Source: Microbotryum silenes-acaulis
Taxonomy: Eukaryota > Basidiomycota > Microbotryomycetes > Microbotryales > Microbotryaceae
Assembly (NCBI GenBank): GCA_003665825.1
Contig: QPFY01000014.1
Location: 434,001-498,000, forward strand
DNA length: 64,000 nucleotides
Direction: 5' to 3'
Shown here: piece by piece, positions 55,327-64,000 of the stretch
Numbering within the stretch: the first letter of the stretch is position 1
Layout of the letters: the number at the start of each line of letters is the position of its first letter
Notes under the pieces: model-generated
What the model saw: only the letters and a program-made list of their open reading frames with translations
Database searches by the model: none
What the model was told of the DNA's origin: nothing
Program-made: the position numbers and the translations under genes

Positions 55327-58198
55327 TCAGAACCTCTCTAGCCAGCAATCCAACACCGCCGACCTCTTCTCCTCCTTCACGACCCTAATTGCCTCCTTCA
55401 TCTTCTCCTCCAACTCGTGCGCATACCTCACCTTGGCGCACCAAGCCCCACCCGAAGCTTGCGCGATCGCTCCGTAATCGGGGTTGAGGTCGTCCGTGGG
55501 ACCGAAGGAGACGTTGAGATCACCGGCTGTGGAGCGGGATCCGAGGCCGTTGGGATGGACACCTATCATGGACAGGGTGGGGGATTTCCAGCCGCCGTTG
55601 TTGAGGACGATGGTGAGGAAGGGCTATGACCGAAGCAGTAGGGAGGACGATTCAGGCACCGAGGTAAGCTTCTTCTGGTCTCAAAAGCGCACTCACAGCA
55701 TCATAGCGCCTACTAATCCAGTAACTCGCGCTGGGCACACCAAAGACGAAGCTACCATCACCGACAACGACGGCAATCAAATCCTTTTCGAATGAAGAGT
55801 CGGCATCACCCGCAAACTTGGCACCGATCGCGGCTCCGAGGGACCATCCGAGGGAAGAGGCACCAGAACTGAGAAGCGATCCGGGGACCTGTCGGGGCGG
55901 CAGATTGTCAAGGTAGACGGGATGGAAGTCAGAGTCTGCGGCGCAGGTTAAGGACGGCATTGGCTAGATCAGAACGTACCCGAGGCTTGAAGTGGTTCCA
56001 AACATGAGGGTAGTTGGAGATGGCCTCGTTACAGACCAACGTTTTTTCAGGGTTCGAGTTCTTCCTCAAACTTGCGACGATCAAAGGCGCAGTCAAGAGG
56101 TCTCCCTTGCCGGGGGCTTCCAAACCAAGCAGTTCGGCATCGCGCTGTTGTTTCTTTTGCTTCCATTCGGAGCGACGGTCTTCAATCAAGGTCGAGTCGA
56201 GCGCCGAGTTCGGGGATGAAAGGTAGTCGATGAGTTGTTGGCATGCTAGACCGACGTCGGCTTTGGCTCGAAGAAGAGCGGGGTACGAATAGGCGAGCAT
56301 CTTCTCCTTGAGTGGGTCGCAGTCGATATGGAAGATCTCGGCAGACCTCGAGGGCTTGGTATGCAATGCCAACCTAGCAGAGTAGGGAACCTAAGTGGTA
56401 GGAAATGACACCTCGCGGGATTAAAGAAATCAACTTGGAGCTCACCAGGGCACGTCACAATCCAAAATCAAGATGAAATCCGCCGCCTCGACCAAAGGGT
56501 TATGTTGACCAAAGCTGACGCCCGCATGGAGGTAATGGTCGAAATCAAGGTTGACTGTCGAGGGGCAGCTCGAGAAGACGGGTGAGGCTGTCAACTCGGC
56601 CAAGCGAGTCAGGGGTTCGACAGAAGAAGGGTTGCGGCCGGCGTAGGTCGAGATGAACAGAGGCTTCTTGGCTTTGGCCAACGACTCTGCGATGCGCTTG
56701 ACGGCTGTTCGTGAAAAGCTCGTTTTCAGCACTTGTCCTGGAGGCAAAGTTGGCCTGAGCCTCATAAAACCTATTTACCATTGGGCCCCAAAGGAGACGG
56801 CTCGATGGGGGTCCACACTTCGCTCGCTCGGACATCCTTGATACCTGTACAGGATCGGTCAGCTGGTCAGTCCAGGGATCGCAAGATTGGACACACGAGC
56901 ACCTCGGTCAACTCAACTCTTTGGATCCAGTCGTTCTTCGGTGACTTCCCTCATCGCCCACAGGTAAACCGGTCCCTTGGGTTCACTCATCGCGAACTGA
57001 AGACCTCGCAAAATGGTCTGTAACAGACGAATCACCGCCCGAAATGATACCTTGAAGTTAGGGCTGACCCCCTTCTTGATCTTTCTGGCTGGGTGTCGGA
57101 CTTACGTGCTGCGCCGTCGCGCCGGAACGAATCTCCCCGACGTGGCGCATGTACTGGCGGACGATTTGGGGCTGGTCGACGGCATTTTGAAGGTAGTGAA
57201 TGAACTAAAGATGAGAAGGAAAGTCGAACATCAGTTTAGAACGAGCTGAACCTGCATCGGAGATTCAAGATTCGCGCTTCGCTCTTACCTCGTTCCTCGA
57301 GCCGGCGTGCTCGCCCTCTTGCGAGAAAGGTGAAGCCTAAAGGTACGTTCCGGCAATAGTCAGCGCAAAGTCAATATTTCGGAGTAGTCTCGCGAAGTCT
57401 CGCGAATACTCACTCCAGCATAGATCAACACAGGGGTGCGGCATGCACAGACGTTATGCACTGCACCCGCCAAAGCCTAGAGGGAAGCGAGGAAAGAATT
57501 TAGCATCGGCTTGAAGGCGAGGCCCCACGCCAGCTTGGCGCTGGACTGACTTGGGTGCCGCAGTCCTACAATAAACGGAACAAAAAATGAGAGCTTAGCA
57601 CCAGCATACGGAGACACTCGAATGTGTCCTTGCAAGAAGCGACGTGGACTTACGACGTGGACGATTACGGCGGCGGGTTTGCCGCAGACTTGGGCATAGC
57701 CTTGGGCGCAGGACAGTGCAACCATCTAGGTAACGAAGGGATTCGAAATGAAGAGGCTCTCAGTGAATCTTGTCCCCAGCGACCAATCGATCCGATATCA
57801 AGGTAGCGCACCTCGTTCGGGCACGTGACGATCTTGACGGCCTTGGCGCCATCCTTGGTACGCTGGATGAACGCTTCGAGCAGGCTGGGATGGTCACTAC
57901 GGTAATGCGAGAAAGAAACGAGTCAGCTAACGGTGCAACACAACTGGACATGACTCGTCGGCCCCCGCGCAAAATTTTCCTGGCGCGTGTGGGCTCGGAC
58001 TCAGCCGGGGGTTCCCGTCGTGCGCTCGCTCCGATTGGCCGACGGACGCCGCGCAGACGGGCAGACTCACGAGCCAAGATTGACGAAGCAATGCGTGATC
58101 CCGGCGTCGACCAAGGTCTGCAGCAGCACGTTCGACGCCGTGAACAGAGCTGGCGCAGGTTCCTTGGTCATGTTTGAGGGGATGATGGGCGTCGTCAT
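55327..58198 (-). CDS. Thiamine-diphosphate-dependent enzyme, acetolactate synthase/decarboxylase-like
   Basis: Thirteen exons (58198-58071, 57896-57812, 57725-57654, 57565-57551, 57476-57414, 57336-57289, 57204-57106, 57017-56918, 56844-56779, 56737-56446, 56373-55980, 55888-55697, 55623-55327) give 616 residues. The catalytic Glu lies in 'TCPNE' (about 71), followed by 'VHVDCGTQALAGAVHN', 'GPVYLWAMREV', the central-domain 'LAKAKKPLFIS' and 'AADFILILDCDVPW', and the ThDP motif GDG (497-499) with NN at 526-527. Family members are acetolactate synthase, benzoylformate decarboxylase and 2-hydroxyacyl-CoA lyase; the exact reaction is not decidable. It is not the mitochondrial ILV2 type: no presequence is obvious. 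One exon is 15 nt; exon 8 uses a GTTGAG donor. Confidence 0.88.
57551..57565 (-). other. 15-nt microexon of the TPP enzyme gene
   Basis: Minus-strand GACTGCGGCACCCAA lies between TTGTAG and GTCAGTCC. It codes for Asp-Cys-Gly-Thr-Gln and joins 'VIVHV' to 'ALAGAVHN', giving the family-typical VHVDxGTQxLxGAVHN. Confidence 0.9.
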
Positions 58199-59044
58199 GA
58201 TAATGGGTGGGTGGGTGTGACTGGGGTTGGATCAGGTCCAAGTGGGGATCGGATGCCAATCGCCGTATTCCGTGTGGGGGAACACTCCGCAGTGCTAGCA
58301 AGGAGCGACGCGAGTCGTTCGAGGGTATAAGGGAGGGGTGTACCGTCTCTGAGTTGGAACGGATGCGTAAGATATTTCGTGTTTTCGTCTTGTGGGAGGT
58401 CCAGGGCCAAGAATCAAGGCTGTAAACGCGTCAGGAACCGATGGAAAGAAGCGTTGATCACGGAGCTCCACTCGCCCTGCCTTTGTGCCGGTTCTCCGCC
58501 TGCCGGGCCGCGGCAAATGGCAAAACGAAACGACCGGCGCTGACCGCTTTCCTCGGTCCTCTCGAGCATCCCACATTTGTTTCAAATTCGACGACTTTTC
58601 GATCAAATCTTACTCGGGGGTGTTTTTGGCTGATCTCGAGAGAGTCAGGGCACTGGCCCCCGACTGTCGGACGCTCAATTAAGAGATTTCCGCTTCAGGT
58701 TCGGAACTTGGGGAGAAGATCGTTCCGGAGCGTCACAAGTCCCCTTGATTGTTCATGCTGGTAGGCTAGCCCTTTGGCTCTCTCCCTCCCCTCTCATCAC
58801 TCCTTGAGCTCATTGCTTTGCTGATGATACAAGACTGAGATATATTGGTCACAAAGAAAGGAAAAAAACCGCAAGAATCAAGAACGTCAGAAAGGTACCC
58901 ATCAAGACGGTCTCTCTACACGAGAAACAGCAGCTCAGAACATTCTTCGTCCTCGTCTAGAACATCATCACATCATCTCCAATCATGGGCCCTTGAGCAT
59001 CTTCCTCCGGCCTCAAGCATTCGCTCCTCGGAAGCACAACGAGC
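58199..59044. other. Intergenic
   Basis: Between the V-ATPase stop and the TPP-enzyme start, both transcribed leftwards. No gene recognised. Confidence 0.45.
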
Positions 59045-60458
59045 TTAGACGAACTCGGCAGCTTTCCCGCTCTGAACAAAATCAAGTGTGTGGATGGGCC
59101 ATGCATCAGTTCGAATTCGTTCAATGAAGGGGAAGATCGAGGAGAATGCACGTACGACGAGCAGCCCGACGATCAGACCGAACAGACCCAGAATCGACGA
59201 AAAGACCTCGATGACGAGGATCTTGACGAACAGAGCTACATCGAGGCCAATCAAACATCTCATCAGCACCCTTAGCTCGCTTGCTCATCCTGACTCTACC
59301 AGGTGCACGAGGCGAACGCACAAGGATCGGCGGCATCACCCAACGCGGCGTTACTTCCCGAGATCCCGACGGCGATACCACACAGCAGGTTGCACATGCC
59401 CATCGTCACACCACCCCAGAACAAGGCAAATCCCGTGTAGTAATTTCCAGCCGTGTAGAGTGTTATTTGCGTCGGGGAAGAAGCGAGCTTGGCGGAGAAG
59501 ACGATCGCTGAAGAGTAGAGGATATGGCAGCGAGGTCAGCACGCGCTTGGCCTTGCAACATGAAGGCGGGCTCGTTTCGCGGGAAATGTATGACTCACAT
59601 CCAATTACGCCTATATTATTTAAAAGAATGGGCTCAGTCAGTTCCAAAGTCTATCCTGCGTTCAACACTTGGGATCGCCGCCGGTTTGGACGACGAGCCT
59701 GAACGGAGAAGAGCGCAACTGGGACCTACCATAGACGCCTGCCACTTCACAGAAGATGACTCTGTTCGTAAACGTCGGGCGGGGAGTGTTCCTCGTGTCA
59801 GCTCTGGTATACTAATCAGCGCTGCCAGCCCGAGCGTCCGCATCGGCCGACTGTCCAGCCATGTAGGGCTCTTGCGCAGCAAGCCGACAGCATGCGATCG
59901 ACAGCTACGAGTTGGAATGTGAAAGCACTTGCGAGATCAAGTTCTTGCTGGTGATCCGGGGTGCTCGTACTCCGGCACCGATGATGGTCGAGCCCGTGAT
60001 CCAGATTCCCCTGTGGCGCGCAGTGCGGAGCCAGCGATGTCGATCGGAAAAGAGCGTCAGCCGGCGTTGCACTCCTCGATATGATACATCGGGGCAAACT
60101 GACCATCCTGCTCCAACGACGGACAGACCGAGGTTCAATCCGATGCCGAGCAGGGCCCAGGCGTAGGGCGACGTCTGTTCGAGAAACGCGCCCGGGTTGA
60201 ACTGTTCACCTACAGTTGACAGCCAGCTTAGATCAGTCGGTGAACCTCGAGACGTGAGACACCCAGTACACCGCTCACCTGATCCTGTAAAGAGGATGTA
60301 CAGGCCAGCGACGAGCCCGATCGACTGAGACGACCAAGACGACGACGACGATGGGCAAACACAGTGGCGTCAGAGCGGTTACAGCGCACAGATCGTCGCT
60401 CCTCCCTACTCACGACGACGGAATACGGCACGAGCCATGATGTTGTAGAGTAGGCCAT
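59045..60458 (-). CDS. VMA16: V-type ATPase proteolipid subunit c''
   Basis: Nine exons (60458-60414, 60324-60279, 60209-60104, 60010-59933, 59761-59730, 59610-59599, 59507-59322, 59235-59156, 59071-59045) give 203 residues. Landmarks: '[14 protein letters not shown]', '[20 protein letters not shown]', '[20 protein letters not shown]', the proton-carrying Glu in '[11 protein letters not shown]' (about 97), '[13 protein letters not shown]', '[12 protein letters not shown]', '[10 protein letters not shown]' and the C-terminus 'GKAAEFV'. It is part of the rotating membrane ring that pumps protons into the vacuole. Exon 6 is a 12-nt microexon. Intron 4 starts with GC (GCAAGT) instead of GT. The start at 60458 gives a short N-terminal helix; an ATG 12 codons upstream is also in frame. 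Confidence 0.93.
59599..59610 (-). other. 12-nt microexon of the V-ATPase c'' gene
   Basis: Minus-strand GCGTAATTGGAT lies between AATATAG and GTGAGTCA. It supplies Gly-Val-Ile-Gly and the first base of Ser inside the helix that carries the essential Glu, joining 'CEVAGVY' to '[10 protein letters not shown]'. Confidence 0.88.
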
Positions 60459-61107
60459 CCTAGCGCAGCAGACGACGGCGGTGAGGACGATCAAACGATG
60501 GGGCGGAAGCGGAGCGCCCTCAACGCGTCACCGGTCACCGGTCACCGGTCACCAGAGCCCTTGGCCCGGCATTTCCTTTTGCCATTTGGATCAAAATTGG
60601 TCTTTACAACTCGCTCAGTGATCTTTCTGATGGGCGATCGCTAGCGTTCCACGGCCTTACCCAGGAGGGTGGACCGCACTCAAATATTTGCCTACAGGAA
60701 AACCAGGAGGCCTCCTCTGCCCGTGTACTGTATGGGTACATCACCGACTATTCTTACGCCGCGGCGCCGCGCACTGGTCGGATTCGGAGGCGTGAGACTT
60801 CAAGCAGTCACTAGCTTCAAATCTTTGGCGCAGCTCCTATCGAGACCTTTTTCTCAACCCAGAGACGCATCCTCTCGTAATAAAATGTCGTCGTTGCACT
60901 TTGTGATTGAGGTGTTCTCTCTCGGTCCTTTTTCCGGTCTGCAACTTTTGGCGAACGAGCCCAATTGTTACAATTCTATCAAGCTACAGGAATTGTGAAC
61001 TCAAGCTCGAATTGCTTCGACTCCGAGTCCCCCTCCCCGAGTCGGCGCTCAAGAGGATCAAGGGTGTCCTACTGCACCATTGCTGCTCTTTGCGACCGTT
61101 CCATTCA
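60459..61107. other. Intergenic with a 7-bp tandem repeat
   Basis: Upstream of the V-ATPase gene and downstream of the cysteine-module gene. GTCACCG is repeated nearly four times at 60527-60553, about 70 bases upstream of the V-ATPase ATG. No gene. Confidence 0.5.
60527..60553 (-). repeat. Tandem GTCACCG repeat upstream of VMA16
   Basis: Nearly four direct units that also create overlapping GGTCACC / GGTGACC palindromic sites in the promoter-proximal region of the V-ATPase gene. It could be a multimerised transcription-factor site, but no factor can be named. Confidence 0.6.
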
Positions 61108-63102
61108 TCAACTCTTGACGCACTTGGTGCCCAAGGTGCGATAGCCTCGTCTGCACTTGGTCGACACCGAGGCAGACGAACAGGCGGTCGCGTACGGGTC
61201 GGTGCAGCATCCGCTATCTGTGGAGATTCGGATCGAGGGCGAAGACATAGCATGATCAGTGAACAGAACTTGATCTCGAAAACTCCGGACGCAATTCAGT
61301 ACAGTTGACATTTGACATTTGACATACCGTCTTGGGATTGGACGTAAGGCGCCTCACACTTGGGAGGCACGCAAGCCCCTTTGCCCAAACGTCGGCCCTC
61401 CACGCAAGCGGTCGACTTAAAGTCGTTGAAGCAGGACGTGGCGTAAGGGTCCATGCAGCAGTTGGGGCCCGTATCTACGAATATGGAAGAAAATATTTAA
61501 GTGAAACTGAATTGTGCTGGAAAAGTGGGGTGGGAGCCTCGGGGACGGCACTTGTAAGCACTGACCGTGTTTGGGCTTGTAGGTCGGCACAGGGCAAACG
61601 GCATTCTTGGTGCACACGTTTCCGTCCACGTCAAAAAGATCGGTGCAAGCCGTTGCTACTGAGGGGGTCGAACATTTGGTTGCTTGCGGATCGAAGCAAC
61701 ATCCCGTGTCTTCGAGATCATCACGGCGAGAATTGAGCCTGTTGGGTCAGCCCTGACCTGCCGCTAGGGCATAGGAGAGTCACTCACTGTCATCGGAGAC
61801 GACCGATTGAGGGGTTGTGCAAACAATGGCTTTGCATTCATTGACGTCCAGCTTGTATCCAGCGGCGCATGCTGTCGACGTGATGCGATCGGAGCACTTG
61901 GTGGCGTGGGGATCGAAGCAGCAGCCATTGTCTGTGACAACAGATATCAAGCCAGGGCGTACTGGTCAGTGGTAAGTCGAGACAGTGTCTCCTCGAAAAA
62001 TCCGTGTGACCTACTATCGTCAGAGTAGACAGCAAGTGGAGGCTTGCAGGTACGCGACTCATCGACCTTGCACTCGTTGCGATCGAGCTTGTACCCGACT
62101 GCGCACGAGGTCGAGGTGATTCGGTCCGAGCACTTTGTCGCATGCGGGTCGAAGCAGCAGCCGGTATCTGATCGTAATGGCCCACATTACGTGGTGTAAT
62201 CAGGGGATGTTGTACTTTTCGCAACCGATCATGAAAACTCACTATCGTCAGACACGACTGCGAGCGGGGCCTTGCACACGATGAGCCTGCAGGAGTTATT
62301 CTTGAGCTGGTAGCCGGACTTGCACGCTGTCGAAGCTTGGGTATCGGAGCAAGCCGAAGCGTTCGGATCCAAGCAGCATCCATTTTCTACCAGAATGTGA
62401 AGAAGAGGCGAGAAGAGTTCAGCTCACCTTCGGCTCAAAAGAAGGTGGTTCTCGGGTGACTAAATGGGCTTACGGTCTTGAGACAACACTTTGGGAGGAG
62501 TGCAGGTGACTTTGACGCAGACCCGCTTGTCCGAAACAACGTAACCCTTCTTGCAGTCCAACGACTCTGTCGCAGTGCATTCCGACGCACCCTTGTCCTT
62601 GCATCGCAAGCACCTTCGGCCTGGAGAAAGGGAAAGTGGCTCTTCAGTCTCTGGTTGAAGCCTGCAGGCTAGCGAAGGAACCGACCCAGATGCAGCCCAA
62701 AGCTTACCATCGTCCGAGAGGTAGGTCGCACTCTCAATCTTGCACTTTGCGAGTTCGCATTTGCGGCCCTCGAGGTTACCGAGCTTGCACCTCAAAGGTC
62801 CGTCCTTGTTGCAGGCCGAAGCATGCGGGAACGCCTTTGAGCAATCTTGACACCTGTTGGCTGGAAAGGGGGTGCGCACGCGAGGGTCAGCCTGGGAGCT
62901 GGCGCAGTTGGTGTGGAGAGCAGTCAAAAAGTTTGAACTTACTTTTGGGATTCAGGAACTGACTGTTCGAGCACTTGGAGGCAGCACGAGCCTGCCCTTC
63001 CGAGGGGTCTCGGACGTGCAAGGCTTTGACGCCTGCGGCAGGGGCTGCCGAGGTGAGCTGAAGAGCCGCAGCGAGGACGGAAAGAGGGATGAGGAATTTC
63101 AT
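61108..63102 (-). CDS. Secreted protein of eight one-exon cysteine modules
   Basis: Nine exons (63102-62943, 62860-62708, 62620-62474, 62386-62243, 62167-62015, 61931-61788, 61709-61566, 61474-61328, 61217-61108) give 433 residues. Exon 1 encodes a signal peptide ('FLIPLSVLAAALQLTSAAPA') and a short mature start. Each later exon encodes one module of about 48 residues with the pattern GCC-x-DP-x-A-x2-C-x6-T-x-C-x2-GY-x-L-x3-x-C-x4-C-x2-P, most ending 'SDD' (or SQD), with every intron in phase 1. The first two modules lack the GCC-x-DP start and use other Cys spacings. No transmembrane or GPI segment is visible. Probably extracellular and disulfide-rich; I do not know the family. Confidence 0.85.
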
Positions 63103-64000
63103 GAGGGGTGCGAGAGAAATGATGAATGGAAAGTGAAGTGAAGAAGAAGAAGAAGAGAAACAAGAGGCCACACAAAGTAGGCATGGGGACTTTGGGGTCA
63201 AAACCCAAGTGATCGACATCGCTATTCTATCCGGCCGGGATGAGAAGGGCAAGGCTCTCGTTGCACAGACGAGCTCGCAGATTGGCTGTGCCGAGCGACG
63301 TCTTCCGCTTTAAGACCATGGAATCAGTCTGGAAGAGGGATTCCCTCGGAAAAATACGAGGCCCGGATCCATTGTATCGGTCCCATTCGGAAAACGGTGA
63401 ACGGTACAGCCACTAATATGCGATCTTCTAGCCTGAGCCCCCAAAAACCATGACATCAGCTCTTCACAAGCATTGAAGCTACACAGCGTCCACACCGCTC
63501 CTGGCTCCAGCCGGCGCCGGCGGTGTGGGGGGGTGGGGGAGGTGAGTGTGTGCCTGCCCACGCGCGCGGGCCGTAATTGCGGAGTACACAAGGGTCATCG
63601 AGCCTAATAATGGTTGGTGGTGTTTGGTAACTAGTTCGCTCGCCCCTCGGTTTCGTTGCGGTCGGGCTTGCATCAGCGCGTCGTACCTGAGCGCCTGAGC
63701 ACTGGGCACTGTATCACCATTGCTGCCGGGCTCTGGGTCGGCGTGTAGTTTGCTGTTGAGGCCGTTGAGGTGAGCCTATACGTGCTTTGTTTGGTGGACT
63801 TTTCCCACTCGACGCAGCACCGCCCGACCCATGCGCTCCAACACCGAACAACTACACACCACCTCATCCAACAGGACACTACGCTCGGTCCTGCTGTGCG
63901 TACAACGTCTGGTCTCATCGAGTTGACTAACGCTACCCTACCCTGCTATCCGGAGGAGATTCGCCGTCGTAGAGGCTCTCCAACTCTCGCGAGGCCGAGG
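63103..64000. other. Gene-free right edge
   Basis: Promoter region of the cysteine-module gene (GAAGAAGAAGAAG tract at about 63139-63154 on the plus strand) and beyond. A G-rich run GGGGGGGTGGGGGAGGTG lies at about 63526-63543. Nothing else recognised. Confidence 0.4.

Overview
The window is a piece of nuclear chromosome from a filamentous or yeast-like basidiomycete, most likely in the Pucciniomycotina or a related group. The evidence is the very dense, short GT-AG introns, CTNAC-like branch points, intron-split housekeeping genes that match fungal families, and fungal retroelement debris. The species cannot be named from the sequence alone. CDS spans below are genomic start-to-stop spans. 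Exon positions are in the evidence text, and where a full exon set is given I checked that the exon lengths stay in frame.

Layout. 1-18 kb is accessory: the 3' end of a LINE, an orphan three-exon gene with a truncated inverted copy at 14.1-14.8 kb, and three members of a multi-pass membrane protein family (a wrecked copy at 2.3-3.5 kb, an intact copy at 6.1-7.9 kb, a third copy at 16.1-17.9 kb). Embedded in it are a MED27-like Mediator subunit, a CAK1/Csk1-like kinase and a Grx3/4-type glutaredoxin. 18-20.7 kb is gene-poor and holds a 152-bp MITE. 20.7-26.5 kb carries two tandem S28 serine peptidases with identical intron phases. 26.8-43.7 kb is a normal gene-dense block: mitochondrial ribosomal protein mL38, a 1,705-residue protein with ASH/Hydin-like repeats, DNA polymerase kappa, a phenol 2-monooxygenase-type flavoprotein and an aldehyde dehydrogenase. 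44.4-47.3 kb is a hotspot of foldback DNA: Ty1/copia debris arranged as a 217-bp-arm inverted repeat, a 161-bp foldback element, a second copy of the 152-bp MITE, and a degenerate gene family in alternating orientations. 50.5-63.1 kb is again gene-dense: an MDR oxidoreductase, NAR1, a TPP-dependent enzyme, the V-ATPase c'' proteolipid and a secreted protein built from eight one-exon cysteine modules.

How the genes relate. There is no single operon-like pathway. Grx3/4 and NAR1 both belong to cytosolic iron-sulfur and iron handling. The phenol hydroxylase and the aldehyde dehydrogenase are convergent neighbours and could both serve catabolism of aromatic compounds or aldehydes, but nothing in the DNA proves a cluster. 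The S28 peptidases and the cysteine-module protein are predicted secreted products.

The most striking signals are (1) five microexons of 12, 13, 14, 15 and 20 nt in four genes, each exactly restoring a family-conserved motif; (2) the foldback/MITE/retroelement complex at 44.4-47.3 kb; (3) the one-exon-per-module secreted protein; and (4) the lineage-specific membrane protein family, one copy of which has an in-frame, stop-free intron.
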